A DNA stretch of 64,000 nucleotides from Rhizaria sp. SCN 62-66 (lineage: Eukaryota > Rhizaria, unplaced). Location: assembly GCA_001724265.1 (NCBI GenBank), contig MEDY01000255.1:22319-86318 (forward strand), given 5' to 3'. The notes beneath the pieces were generated by a model, which had not been told where the DNA came from, made no database searches, and worked only from the letters and a program-made list of their open reading frames with translations. How positions within the stretch are numbered: position 1 is the first letter of the stretch; the number at the start of each line of letters is the position of its first letter. Position numbers and translations under genes: made by a program. Below are positions 25,301 through 37,220 of this stretch, piece by piece.

Positions 25301-28300
25301 AGTGAAAGCGACTGTGAGCTGCCTCTGTTAGGCGCAATCGCTGCTTTATGGACGCTAGACCCAGTGGCAATCGCGTTCAAGCACTTGCCTTCCTGGCTCG
25401 GCACCCTCACGCGTCTCAGCTCTTCGACTGCGAGTCAGCGCTCAGACGGCGGTGTAAGTGCCCCCTTGGCCGTCCCCGCGCTGCTGCCGCTGCTGCCGCT
25501 GCACGTGCGCTCCCGCCTCGCGCTGGCTTACCACACGGGCCCCGCTGCGGCGCGCGCCGTGGTTGCGGCAAACTCGGCGCTGTTCCGCAGTCAAGCCGGG
25601 TTCCTGCACCGCTACGTCAGCAGCTCGGTCAACCTGCGGGGTGCCCTGCCGAGGGAAGCGGTGCTGAGCGGTGGCGCGAGCGCGACGGCGAGGGCAAGCG
25701 TGAACGTCATGACCTCGACGGTGCTCAACGTGGATCTCCTCACTGCCTGCGCGTGCGCGAGTCTAAGTACCTTTCTCGCGCCGCCGCTTACTCAGCTCCA
25801 TATCTTTCACAGCAGCCATACCTACGCCACCAGCACGAGCTCCATGACCACGGTGAGCTGCGCAACCACGCTTTCGTCCCCATCACTCCCGCTGCATTTG
25901 CCGCCGGTATCGCTGCTCTTCGCCCCCACGCCGCCGCCGCCGACGCAGCAACAGCAACAGCAGGAGGGCGCCACGGGGAGCGCCGGGGCCGCGGGCGGCC
26001 GCGCACCGCTGGGCAGCGCCAAGGTGACTGTGAGCAGGCCGGCGCCGTTTGCGGACATGACCAAGTGGGCATGGACGCAGGCACTTGCAGCTCTAAGGGG
26101 CGCGAGCACAAGCGCCACTGTTAGTAGCAATTCTAGCGCAAACGCGTTCACTCGCAAAGATGCTCTCGACATTGCAAGCACTGCTCTCGCGTACATGCAC
26201 AACAACAACGCGAGCGCGAACTCCAACATTGGTTTGTCTGCCGGTGATGCTGGCTATGACGGTGTGTTGAGTCCGTGTGAGTTTGGCAATCTTGTGTCGC
26301 TACAGTACACGACAGTTCCTCTTCAAACACATGCTGGGACGAACCCCAATGACTTTCCATGGATTTCTCAGCTTCTGCACGCAATGGCATCGCCGCAGAA
26401 TCTCAGCAGCCGTCTAAGTACCTGCCACAGCGAGAATGTAAGCACCCGTCACCCGCTGCTGTGGGCCCCACGGCCGCTGCAGGTCGTGCTCAAGGGCGTG
26501 TTTGCGGGCGAGGCCGGCTTTGGCGAAGGGCCCAACCAAGAGGTGCGCGCGCTCGTCGACTCCACGCTCGCCGCCGCCGGGGCCGGGGTGGGACTGTGGC
26601 GGCAGGACTGGGGCAGCGGGGCCCGCAACGGCAGCTGCCACAGCCAGGGCAACAGCGACTGCGAGAGCGACGACGACGGTGGCGGCGGTGTCGACCCTTA
26701 TAGCGGCCGTGGTGATGATGGCGACATCGTCAATGGCGGTGCAGCTGTAGCTATGACTGATGGTGACCGTGGCACGACCGCAGACAAGGTTGCTGACTCC
26801 AACTCTGGCGCGAGCTCGAGCTCTGTGCTTGTGACGGACGCTGCGAGTAAGCAAGAACGCAAAGCGCAGGCTTTGGTTGCAAAGTCAGAGGTTTTGCTTA
26901 CGTTTCCTTTACCGAACTCGCTGAGGAGCCCAACTTCAGACGCGTATGCACAAGATGCACGCGCATCCCTGTGTGTGCCTATTAGCTCCAGTGCGCTGCT
27001 CATCTCTGCCATTGTCGCGATCGACACTGCGTATAGCCCAAACACACCCAGTTCTGGAGGGGCATCAGGCAGCCTCGCTTCTAGTTCTGGGTACGATAGC
27101 GCCTACCGTAATGACAACAACAGTGGCAGCTGCTACAGTAACAGCTATGTTTCAACGGCAAGCCTTAGCAGCAGCCTTAGCAGTAGCGCTACTAAGCACA
27201 GCTACAGTAGCTTACACAAAGACAACATTCGCCACAAACGCGAGAGCCTTCTGTTCCCGTCTAAGCGGGCTTTGCGACTGCAGAAGCAACAAGCGATGCT
27301 GCAAGCACAGCAACAGGCAGCCGCGCGCGCGGATTTGATGAAGGACGGCGATGACGCAAATGAAACTGCCGCAGATAGCAGTGATATTGATGATGCCAGC
27401 GCGGGCTACATCTTTGGTGGGATTGATGATATGTTTGGCTTCCGACCCAAGCGTAAGCTCGAGTCATCATCATCAGCAGCTACTGCTGCTGGCGTTGGCG
27501 CCAACGATGCCGCTGTGAGCACGACTGATACTGACTCCGACTTCGATCTGGACTTTGATTCGGACTCTGACTCAGACATCCTCAAGAGCTCTCGTGTTGT
27601 CGTTAGCGACGATAACAGTTCGAGCCTCGATGGCGCGAGCAATCCAAGCGCTGATCTCAACCCGCGCCACCGCCGGCGTCGGCTTGCAGTTGCCGTTTCC
27701 AGCACTTACAGTTACCCTCCAGTTCCCGGCCGCAACGCCGGTGACGATGACGACGACGAGGAGGAGGAGACTGAGCAGGAGCACCAGCTGCCTGCGGTGA
27801 TATCGGCGCCAATTACAGCCACAGACCATGTCGCCACCGTGACTGACAAGCAGAGTGACGCGCCGGCCACTGCGGCCTCTGGCGCGGAGGCTGCGGCTGC
27901 TCTTACCGAGGCTGAGGCGAAGGCCAAGGCTGACGCCGAGGCGGAGGCTGAAGCTGAGGCAATCACAAAGGCCGTGATTGCATCTGACTGCGCAATATCT
28001 GGAGTGACGGACGCGTTGAAGGCATTCTTCCAGTCGGCAGGAACTCCTCAGAGTAGCGCAAACAGTAGTAGCGTGAGCGGCAGCACGAATGCTACTGCTT
28101 GCGCTGGCGCCGGCGCTGATGCCAGCGAGGTCCCTAGCGCGAGCGCTAGTGCGAACAATCTTGATAGTACTGCAAGCTGCGCAAACTTTAGTGCAAGTGC
28201 TAATTTTGCGGACAGTTCTGATGTTAGTGCCCCAGATGTTGGCCCTGGCCTCGCGTTGACGAGCCAGCTAATGCGCATCATGACCACTCTGTTCGCGCAC

Positions 28301-31300
28301 ACGGCTGCGTCTGCTTCAAAGGCTAAGCCTCTGACGCTGAACAAGAACGCTTTAACAGCCGCTGCCGCCGCCGCTGTTGCGGCGACGGCTGCGGCTGAGT
28401 CAGGCGCGGCGAACAAGAGTGATGTGGCTTCTATTTTCAACGCGGTCAAAATCTCTCCTGTGTTCACAGTCACTTACTCTAGCAGCAACGCGAACGCGCG
28501 CACCGACACAGCTAACACGCGCTCGGACAGTGCTCGCATGATGACTGTGAGTAGGGTGGCTCATGTGCCTCATGCAACAACAACATCGCTTGTGGTCACA
28601 AAGAACGCGCTCACCATCACCGCAACATCTGAACATGATCGTCATGGCTCTAGCAGTCAAACCAGTCTCCCCACGATCACGTTTGTTCCCTACAGGACCC
28701 ATAAGCTTGCCGCCCGCACTGCACATGACAGCAGCTCTAGTGATGATGGCGGACGCGATAATAACAGCGACACCAGTGATACTGATGATGATTGCGGCTC
28801 ACGCTTGCCGTTGCCTTTACTCTTGCCGCTCACATCCTCACGTGTTCCCCAGAACAACAACAACGACACTGACACGAGTACGCTGTCAAGCTCAGGTGTC
28901 CCTGCATGCGCTGTCATTTGCACGTGCTGCGGTGACGCAACCCCTTTAGTCGAGAATGGAGCGTCCATTCCGATCCGGCTTCACTTCAGCGATACCCCGC
29001 TAGTCATTCCTGATATTACAGTCACTTCGACGACCCTGGCACGCGCGCGACCTCCAGGCTTATCATTCAGCAACAAAACCACAAGTAACACTCTTGACAC
29101 GAACTCTGGCGCTGTTTCGACACTGACTACGGTCACACCGATTAACACTGCTAGCCGTGTGTTCGCAACGTTCTTCGCGATGGTGATTGCTCGCGTCGCC
29201 AGTGTGCGTGCAGAGACACGGCGGTCACTGAAGATTCTCGCGAACGAAAGTCAATCCGCACGCGATAAGACGAAGGCCGCTGCAAGGAAGAGCAGGCGCG
29301 AAGCTGTTGTTGCATCGGAAGAGACGAGTCACAACGACGACAAGAAGGACGACAAGTCTGAGGCTGGTGAGGCGGTGAACGCAGACTCTGACTCTGTCGT
29401 TGGCACAAAGGCCGCTTCTAAGACGCGGGCTCGGACCCGGACTAGAGTTCGCGCGAGGGCGAACACTCAGATTGCGACCGCAGCGAACTCGAGGTCGAAT
29501 GCCGGCGCAACGGCCAAGTCCCGTGCGAAGTCGACGTTGAAGGCTAACGCAGACGCTGCCTTCGAGGCTGATACCGAGTCTGAGGAGGAGGCTATTGCTG
29601 AACAGGACACTGGGGCTTTGAAGGTCAATCTCTTTGCCGACGCAGCGGCGAGCAACACGCCTGATGCCGCTGCTCCTGCGACCGACGGGAACAATGATGA
29701 CAACAGCAGCGATGACAGTGACAGCAACGTTGGAGACGACAGTGACAGCGACAATGACCGTGACAGTGAAACTGGTGAGGATTGGTGGGCACAATGCTTC
29801 GGCTATCAATTCACTTCCACAGGTCTTGCTGTCGATGTCCAGCTCGCTGCGACCAACCCAATCAAGTCTAGCGACACCACGAGCGCCACGTTTTGTGAGC
29901 AGCCCGCCGCATCCACGCGGTCTAATCCGCGATCTAAGCGGGTTAACTCGCCACCGAAGAGCTCCCAGTCGGCTAAGACTGTTGCTACGAGCGAAACCGC
30001 GGTGTCATCTAAACCCCGCGTCAAGCGCACCAAGCCATCTGATCCTGGCAGCCAAACTCAGAGCAACAAGATCGAGGACTTGACTTCGGAGCAACAGCTT
30101 GAGAGTCACCGCGCGCGTGTACTGCGTCGTTACGTCAAGATGTTCACTGCTCGTGCCCCCCGGTTGGCGGCAGCAAACACAGCAACGCAGACCCATGATT
30201 GTGTCAAGGAGGCGAACATGACGATTAGCTGTGCTCCCGAGTCAGCGCTTACCGTGGGCAATGTCGCTGAGCGGCTGACTGCCAAGGCGGCGAAGCTTCA
30301 CCACTTGCAGTGGGTATCCTGGACTGACGCTGTTGCCGTGGCGATGTACGTCGCTGTGGCAGCGAGCAAGGCAATGGGCGGCACAGCGCACCTTCGCTTC
30401 GGCCAGAAGCTCCCCTTTGCGGAAATTAGTCTGGCTAACCATGGCGTGCAGGTGCCGGCGAGCGTCACGCTGTATCAACCCGCGGTCAACAGTAATTCAA
30501 GCACGAACGCGAGTGGACTTTCCTATGCTGCCGCCGCCCTTGCATCTGTCTATAACAATAGTCACCCCAGCGGCGGCTCAAGCTCTGCACCGCGGTTTCC
30601 CTCACAAGACCCTCTTGTTTGCCGTTGCATGACGACTGATAAGGACAAGAATAGCTCTCCAAACACTACGAGTGTCGCAGTACCTCAACGTGTTCGGACG
30701 TTGTTTTATGTTTCTCCGAACTTCAACAGCATGAACACGACGAGCCCAGGCAGTGGTATTGCACCGGTCACGTCAGACTACCAACAGAGCCAGAAGCAGC
30801 AGCGCGAGCTGCTACGGCAACTGCAAAAGTCACATGATGCGGCCCAGCGCCGCGCTGCACGCCTTGAAAGTAAGCCGCTGAGGCTTGACTTTAGGCCGAG
30901 TCTGCAAGCCATCGCTGCTTCTGCACTAACTCCTAACTCCAGCAATACTGACAACAACAATGCACCAGCTGCTACTACTGCTGCGTCTGGTTTGAATGCG
31001 ACAGCGAGTGCGACTGCAGGTGCACCTGGCAGTGTTGCAGTTGTCACGGTTGCTTCTTGCGATCAGGTGGAGTTACCTCTGTACCCTTCGTGGCGTCTTC
31101 CAACTGTACCGAGTGCAACAACATCTAGCACAGACATGTGGGGCGATACCACTATGCAGTCTAAGTACACCCTTGCACAAATGCCACTGTGGCTCCGCGA
31201 CCTGCGCTCTGACTCACGCCCTACACTCGCCAATAGCAACGCCAGCGCTAGTCTCTCGCAGTCAACGCAGGACTCGCAGTCGCTCGTTGCGTCCGTGCGG

Positions 31301-33439
31301 TGGTTTACACTGGGCACTGCGCTGGGTCGTGCGTGGGTTGAAGGGGCGCGGCTTAACTTGCCACTGTCGGAAGCGTTTTTTGCGGTGTGGCAACAGCACA
31401 TTCGCAAGTACCACAGCAACGCGAGCACACCCATTACGCACACCAGTGACAATTACAGTGCCACCATTGCGCGTGCACAGTCACTGGCGAACGCTGCCCG
31501 TGACTTGAGTCGCTTCGGCGCAACTGCGCTTCTCACGCAGACGACAACACCGTATTGCACGTCTTGTAGTGCTAATGCGAGTGACAATGCCGCGAGTGGC
31601 ACTGGCGCAGGACCTGAAGTGCTTCGGAGCGTCTTGACTTCGGCACAAGCGGGTCTGCTAGTTCCTGCTAAGTCAGATTCTGGCTCCGCAACAGCAGCAG
31701 CAGATGATGTAGGTGTGACTCTTGGCGGCATGCCCTTGGATGACATTTACTTGCCCTTACTGCTGCCCGACCCTGAACCGAGCCCACGTGCTTCTAACAG
31801 CGCCGCCGCTGAGTTAAGTGAGTCTAGCGCCCGCGTAAGTGGTATTCCCGCCAGCGTGTTGTCCGAGTACAGTATGACTGCTAGCGAGCTTAGCGCCGCA
31901 ATCGCGAGTGACAGTGTCGCTAGCGTCAATACCAGCAGTCTCAGCTCTGCAGCCGCAAGTGCAATTTCATCTGCCGGATCTGCGAACCGAAGCGCCGTGA
32001 TCCCCGTAGACCAGACCCTAACATCATCGACTCTGCCGCTGTCCCTCGCCCTCACTCACAGCACGCTCTTCCGCGCAGGTCTGCCCGCCGCGAACATGCT
32101 CGCGCCGCTCACGCTCGGCTTTGCGCTCGCCGCGGCGCCGCAGGCGCTGTTGCTGCTGTCGTCCGCGGAGGCGGCCGCCGCGCTGGGCACGCTGCCTGAC
32201 GACGACGACGGCGAGTTTGAGGACGGCGACGACGATGATGAGGACGAGGACGAAGACGAGGAGGAAGAGGGCCCACGCAGTCCTGGCGCAAGCGCCGTCA
32301 GCCCGACGAGCACGAAGTTAAGCCGCGCCCGCAGCAGTGCGCACAGTCGCCGCCGCAGCAGCAACGGCGGCACTGTTAGTGGCAGAGCCCGTCGTCGCAG
32401 CAGCCTCGGTGGCAACAGCCTTCCCGGCAGTCTCAACAACACGCCTAAGACAGCGAAAACAAAGTCTTTGGCGACCACCGCATCCGCAACGAAGGCGGGC
32501 GCTGCGAAGCGTCGCCGCGGCGGCTACGACTTCTCCGTCGCCACTCTGGCCAAGGCCCTTACACTGCGGTCCCCTTACACCCTCCAGTCGCCGACGATCG
32601 TGGCCCTGCTCACGGTCCTCTCGACCTTCTCGGTTAAGCAGCAGCGCCGCTTCCTGCACTGGGCGACGGGCGTGCCGCGCCTCCCCCCGGGCGGCCTGGC
32701 AGCGCTATCGCCGCCGCTCACGGTTGCGCGCGCGGCCGCGACGGTGCGCGAGGTGCAGGAGGCGGAGGAGAAGGCCAGTAAGGCGTGGCGCGATGAGGCC
32801 GAGGCGCGGGCGGCAGCGACGCTGGCCGCGGGGCTGCAGCGGGCGCGGGCGAGCGCCAGCGCCAGCGCCAGGGCTGAGACTGAGGCTGAGAAGGCTAACG
32901 CCGGGGCTAGCAGTGACCACGATGACAACAAAGATGCTAGCCTAAGCGAAAAGTCGAGCGATGTCACAAGCAACGAGTCACTCCCGCTGCCGATGACTGA
33001 TAGCGATTCCAACAGCAGTGCCAGCACAAACACTAGTGCTGACAATGAGGGAGAGGAACATGAAGAGCAGCAGACAACAACAGCAGCCCAAGCGGCGACC
33101 ACAGAGGCGTCAGCAGAGTCTGTCACTGTCGCTGACAGCAGTGCGAAGACCGAGAATGAGACTCTGGCTGAGATTGCTGCACAGGCTCCGGCTGATACGG
33201 ACACGGGGGCAGCGATGGAGTCTGGCTCCGCGAGTGTGACTCTGACGCCTGTCGCTGTCGTCGTAAGCAGCACCGAGTCAGCAGCGAAGGACGAGGATGA
33301 GCCCACAGTGTACTTGCTGCCGACAGTGATGACGTGCACGCACATGTTGCGTTTGCCTGACTTAAAGACCGTTGCGTTGGTCAAGGCCAAACTCTTACGT
33401 GCAATGGCTGACACTGACGCGGGATTCCAGCTGTCTTAA
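16343..33439 (+). CDS. Giant HECT E3 ubiquitin ligase, UPL3/TRIP12 (UFD4) type, with three in-frame TAG codons
   Basis: One frame of 5,699 codons runs from ATG 16343 to TAA 33437. It is interrupted only by TAG at 18257, 19289 and 19523. The N-terminus (about 1-190) matches the armadillo-like repeats of UPL3/TRIP12 (for example LNALDITAVYGSIDFFSV). An RG-rich tract lies near 1119-1141. HECT segments appear in order: VVLKGVFAGEAGFGEGPNQE (about 3375); ALGRAWVEGARLNLPLSEAF (about 4986); a SPYTLQSPTIV...RFLHWATGVPRLPPGG block (about 5409); and LPTVMTCTHMLRLP with catalytic Cys5665. The end is DAGFQLS. A HECT domain is normally about 350 aa; here it is spread over about 2,300 aa by Ser/Ala/Asp/Asn-rich inserts. 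It should transfer ubiquitin to substrates, possibly in N-degron or fusion-degradation pathways (inferred from family). The long intact frame argues against a pseudogene. Confidence 0.88.
18257..18259 (+). other. In-frame TAG codon 1 of the HECT gene
   Basis: The frame reads CAA GAG TAG CCA ACT. It follows a Gln-rich run and is followed in frame by KRQFLSLAGDALVTSL, which is coding-like. No GT-AG intron of the local type spans it. Confidence 0.8.
19007..19042 (+). repeat. CAA/CAG tract coding Q12
   Basis: Twelve consecutive Gln codons (mixed CAA and CAG) in the HECT ligase low-complexity region. Confidence 0.9.
19289..19291 (+). other. In-frame TAG codon 2 of the HECT gene
   Basis: The frame reads GTT CTC TAG CAC CTG and continues HLLAQATEYYGLALL, an amphipathic helix-like stretch, then a poly-Glu tract. 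Confidence 0.8.
19349..19381 (+). repeat. GAA/GAG tract coding poly-Glu
   Basis: About eleven consecutive Glu codons (EEEEEEEEEEE) in the HECT frame, between the second and third TAG codons. Confidence 0.9.
19523..19525 (+). other. In-frame TAG codon 3 of the HECT gene
   Basis: The frame reads TGG GAG TAG CCG TCC and continues PSRNTRSRTRTRALSV. After this codon the frame stays open for 4,637 codons to the terminal TAA. Confidence 0.8.
19574..19632 (+). repeat. CTGCCA minisatellite coding (TA)n
   Basis: About ten tandem CTGCCA hexamers encode Thr-Ala repeats in the HECT ligase. Copy number is probably variable. Confidence 0.9.
20829..20848. repeat. Best copy of the dispersed palindromic word
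   Basis: GTCTAAGTATCCCCTTAGAC has perfect 7-base inverted arms (GTCTAAG/CTTAGAC) around TATCCC. It lies in the HECT coding sequence and encodes RLSIPLDS. Related copies lie at 14224, 20665, 20685, 21221, 21295, 21846, 22780, 24838, 25452, 25761, 26411, 31159, 34605, 34827, 34939, 38594, 38824 and 40683. Confidence 0.7.
21221..21328. repeat. 108-bp in-frame segment with terminal inverted repeats
   Basis: TGTAAGTACC (21221-21230) is exactly inverted as GGTACTTACA (21319-21328). Inside, GTACCTCGCGTCTAAGGG is partly repeated as GTACCTGCAGTCTAAGGG. The segment is 36 codons long and keeps the HECT frame open. Confidence 0.55.
33335..33337 (+). other. Catalytic cysteine codon of the HECT ligase
   Basis: TGC within VMTCTHMLRLP, the invariant C-lobe motif that forms the ubiquitin thioester. 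It is 34 codons from the end, as expected for a HECT C-lobe. Confidence 0.85.
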
Positions 33440-33546
33440 ACAAACAGGTCTTGCCGACCCAATCGTATAATAGCGACCATGGTGTTGATAAACATGTTAT
33501 ATTTAGATGAGAGGTGATTCAAATTAAGAATCACACAATTATATAC

Positions 33547-33552
33547 AATAAA
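33547..33552 (+). terminator. Candidate polyadenylation signal of the HECT gene
   Basis: AATAAA about 110 nt after the TAA stop, in AT-rich sequence between two convergent genes. Confidence 0.35.
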
Positions 33553-33664
33553 CCTATGTATTATTAGAAATCAGACTCGGTATCGATGAGTCAAAACCTA
33601 TACTATATATACTGAAGGTGACTAATGCTCTAAATGAGCTTCAGTTTTAGTTCGCCTGCATCTT

Positions 33665-36339
33665 TCACTGCATCTGCGCGCCCCTCAGCGCAGCCACCTC
33701 CTTGCGCAGCGCCGCAACCTCGGCCATCATGGCCTCGAACTGGAGCTGGCGCTGCCGGTCGCTGTGCTCCGCGGCAGTCTTGCTCGCGAAGGCCTCACGG
33801 AGGAAGTCGGAGTGCACGTTGGTCACCGCTGTGTGCAGCGACAGGCGCAGCGAGTCCAGCTGCTCCGTAAAGGCGGACTGCTGCTGCGAGAGCAAGTGTT
33901 GCACAGAGCCGCTCAGCTCAACGCCCCCACTATTGTTGTTCACAGCACCAGGAGCGTTCACGCTCTGCGCAGTGCCGACATTGGTGCCGACCTTCCCGTT
34001 CGTGAGCGACGCGGTTGCGGCTGCGGCGGCGGTCGCAGTCGCAGTTGACAATAGCGACGGCAACGTGTTCTGCAGCGCTGTCGTGACCGCGTTCGCAATG
34101 GCGAGGTTAAGCGATTCCGACACAAGCACCGGCGCAGTCGTCCCAGTCGCTGTCGCAACGGTTGAGGCTGGAGCACCCGTTGCAGCAGCCACCGTGCTCG
34201 CGTTCGTGACCAGGGCCGCTGTGTTGCTGTGGGTGCGCGCCAGAGAAGCGAACGGCGAGACACGGCTACCCAGACCAGTCGCGGCAAAGCTGGAGCTCGC
34301 GCTCGAGTTGGCGCTTACGGCGCTCGCAGAAGCCACAATAGCACTCGTGCTCGGGGCAGCAGCGCTAGGAGCGAAGTCGCTCGAGTTGCTAAGGTTGCTA
34401 TTGGCGTTGCTGAAGGCAGAGACGGCGGCAGTGAGCGCAGCGTTGCTGCCCGCGCTGGTACTGTCACTGCCATTGGCAGCGCCGCGAGTGGAGAGCTGAC
34501 ACATTGGGAAGAGCGCAGCCACCGACTGCAGCGTCACCCGCGTCGCTGACGCCGCCACTGCCGCGCCCTGTTGCTGGTGCTGAGCCTGGATATTCGTGAT
34601 GGCACCCAGGGGGTACTTAGATCCGTACGCGTTGCACTCAGACTTGGAGTCGCCCTCAGTGATCGCAGTCTTCGCCAAGAGCTTCACGCCCGAATACGGC
34701 TTAGCTTCCGTACTGCCGGTCACGCCAGAAACCGCGAGCAGCGAGTAGGCGGCGCACGCGCCGTCTGAGTATCCGAGGATGACACTGCAGCCGTCGGGAC
34801 TGACTTCCAAGGCAGTGACCGTGAGCTCTGAGGGGGTGCTTAGACTGCGCGTGGGCAGGTAGAGTAGCGAAGGCCGGGTCGGGACTGCAATTGAAAAGGG
34901 CACTGAGGGGTCCCAGAGACACAGGTCGGCACTTGCGCGGTCTAAGGGGGTGCTGACAGTCGCGGGCCGCGTGAGTGCGATGACGAGGAAGCGGCCTGAA
35001 GGATGCCACGAGAGCTTGCTCAAAGTCACAGTATTACTCGCTGTGCTGTTGTTGTTTAACGAGGCAATAGCAAGAGGCGTTGAGAGCACAGTGCTGGAAC
35101 CACTGATAGTCGCGACGTTACCGCTCTTGCTCACGACCTGCGACAGGTCAAAGAGAGCAACAACACCGTTGCTGTAAGCGACAGCCAGGGTGGCCCCGCT
35201 GTACCCGCTACCACTGACACTAGCACTGCTGGCGGGACAGAGGCAGAGATCGGCAACACTTACGCCATCCACCGAGCCGGCGCTGCCACTATTGTAAGTC
35301 CCCGGGTGAGGGATCACCGCGAGCACACCCTTACCCAAACCAGAGCTCTGTGACTGTGAGCCAGAGGGAGCAAACGCGTGCACAAAGATTAAGCCGCCCT
35401 CAGTAGCTGTAATCACAGTCGCGTCAGTCGGCCCAAATGCAAGTGCTGTAATGGCGTTGGACGTCACATGGACAGTCTTGCTCGCAGTGCCAGCGCTGCC
35501 GTTGTTGGTATGGGTGTTGTTGAAGTTACTGAGGTACGCGTTGGTGACAGCAGGCGTTGGCGTTGTGATGCTGAAGATCTTAGACTTGTGCTTCAGATCC
35601 CACACGTCCACGCTGTTCGTGGACGTGTCGTTCTTCCCGAGAGACGGCGCGGAACACAGGTACCGACTCCCCGCGCTGAAGGCCAGCAACCTCGTCGCGC
35701 CGCCGCTCTCGCTGCCTCCAAGGGAGGCGTCGGGCGCGTCAAGTTTAGCTGCATAGGCCGCGGCGTCAAGCGTAGCGGGCGCGCCGACGGGTGCGAGGAG
35801 GTCGAAACGGCCCAGAAGCTGACCTGTGTGGTGTGTGAGGGCGATGGTGCCGTCAGTGGCACAAGAGACGATGACCTGGAGACGGGGTTCGATAGCGGGA
35901 GAAAATAAAACAAAGTTTCAGAGAGATAGATGAGCGCATATTAGAGTAAGACAAAAAAGAGCCAGGAGATACATACGAATGCGCATATTGTAGACGAGTT
36001 GCATTGATTCGGAGCCGTAAGGTGTGTTAAACGAGAGACTTCAGTGTACGCGGTGACGAACCTGGTGGTTGTGGTTCCAACGGGCGCAGGTGACAATAGT
36101 ATCAGCGGCATGAGAAGGGACAGTGAGCAACAAGGACACTGTCGTTGAGTGAATCTGTGAGTTAACAGTGGAGGACATAGACCAAAGACGGAGGTCGCTG
36201 TCCGTCGTGAGAAACTACGAAGGCAAAGATGCAACAAAACACAGGACGGGCAAGTGAGACAACGTACAGGCTGAAGGATAGATGCCAGTCCGAATAAACG
36301 TATCGCCAAACAATTACATACCTTTGTGGCTTCAGCCAT
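33665..36339 (-). CDS. NEDD1-like WD40 protein (gamma-tubulin complex recruiter)
   Basis: Exons 36339-36322, 36154-36062 and 35875-33665, all phase 0; 773 aa; stop TGA. Introns start GTATGT (167 nt) and GTTCGT (186 nt). Joining exons 2 and 3 gives TCARWNHNHQ-VIVSCATDGT, which fits the first WD blade of plant and animal NEDD1. Further matches are SRYLCSAPSLG...VDVWDLKHKSK, ITALAFGPTDATVITATEGG and TALEVSPDGCSVILGYSDG. A Ser/Ala/Asn-rich linker follows. The last ~80 residues form a coiled coil (LHTAVTNVHSDFLREAF...MAEVAALRKEVAALR) like the NEDD1 region that binds gamma-tubulin rings. Convergent with the HECT gene. The first exon codes only MAEATK, and the GTTCGT splice donor is inferred from the alignment rather than consensus. 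Confidence 0.75.
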
Positions 36340-37220
36340 GTTGTGTTCGAGTTCAGCCTGGACACCTGGTGTTGGTGCCAAGGTGCGACAGAAGCTGGGA
36401 GAAAAGCTTGACACTGAGTAAGGCTGGGAAGTGGTTGGTCTTTAGCAACGCAGAACAAGAGTTACCAAACGCAATGTGAGTGCACCAGACCAAGGGTGTA
36501 GCCTATAAACACTCTACAACACGGTTATATAACGAATACATCATTGTGAGAGGAAGGTAGGCAGTGGGAAAGTGGCGCTGAACGAAGTCGAACACTCGAA
36601 GTCAGTTGGCCTTGTCAAACAACAATCATATCATATACTGCTTTCTAGAGAGTCTTATATCAAGTACAGCCCTATTACGCCAGCATAATTAACATATTCA
36701 AACTACAGTCCGAACAACGATCAGACGGATGAGAACGACATGTGTTTTTCAAGCCTGCAGGTCAGCTACTCGCTCCCTTCTTGCTCGTTTGTTGATTTAG
36801 ACGGTTCTGAAAAAAACGTCCACTGCTCACGGTCACTTTCTTCCTGGCACGATTTTAGACCTTCGCGCCAAAGATTGAAGACAGGTATTTGAGGGTGAAT
36901 CCGGGACTGCGAAGTCGTGGTATAAATGGCATCGCTACTTATTTGGTGCAACAAGCATCGCTTTGTGTAATATGCCCCAAGCAACGATGCCGTAGGGTCG
37001 ATCTGGCGATCGCTCGATTCCCCATCTCAACCTTGTCTTGCACTCTCACTTTCTCAATGTTCAAATTCCTCGCTTCAGAAGCGCATTATTCAAAACAGTG
37101 TGTCTGTGGCCATTTATGCATCTTACTTTAGTACCTAATTCTTCTGCTCACACTTCTTCTCGCGCTTTTCTTCACCCGCCGTATCCTCTTTTGTTCCCCA
37201 TCGCGCCGAAGCTTCTTTCC
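36340..37220. promoter_or_regulatory. Divergent intergenic region (NEDD1-like / bromodomain gene)
   Basis: About 0.9 kb between divergently transcribed genes. Small open frames here have no recognisable product. A T/C-rich stretch precedes the bromodomain ATG. Confidence 0.4.

Noticed and set aside
14224-31178. GTAAGT...CTAAG stretches inside exons as tiny introns
   Set aside because: Real introns here begin GTACGT-like and exceed 125 nt. The stretches occur in both orientations, lengths such as 20 nt would shift the frame, and the frame is open through them.
18257-33439. Reading the HECT locus as three or four separate genes or a pseudogene
   Set aside because: All pieces share one frame, and the pieces after each TAG lack an ATG start (they would begin with TTG or GTG). 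The catalytic end is intact and no TAA or TGA occurs.
35884-35900. GGTTCGATAGC as a tRNA B box
   Set aside because: No matching A box, anticodon stem or acceptor stem could be found around it. It lies at the 3' end of a NEDD1 intron.
36162-36458. Minus-strand open frames upstream of NEDD1 as a separate gene
   Set aside because: They run through the NEDD1 first intron and short exons in other frames. The spliced NEDD1 model explains the locus better.
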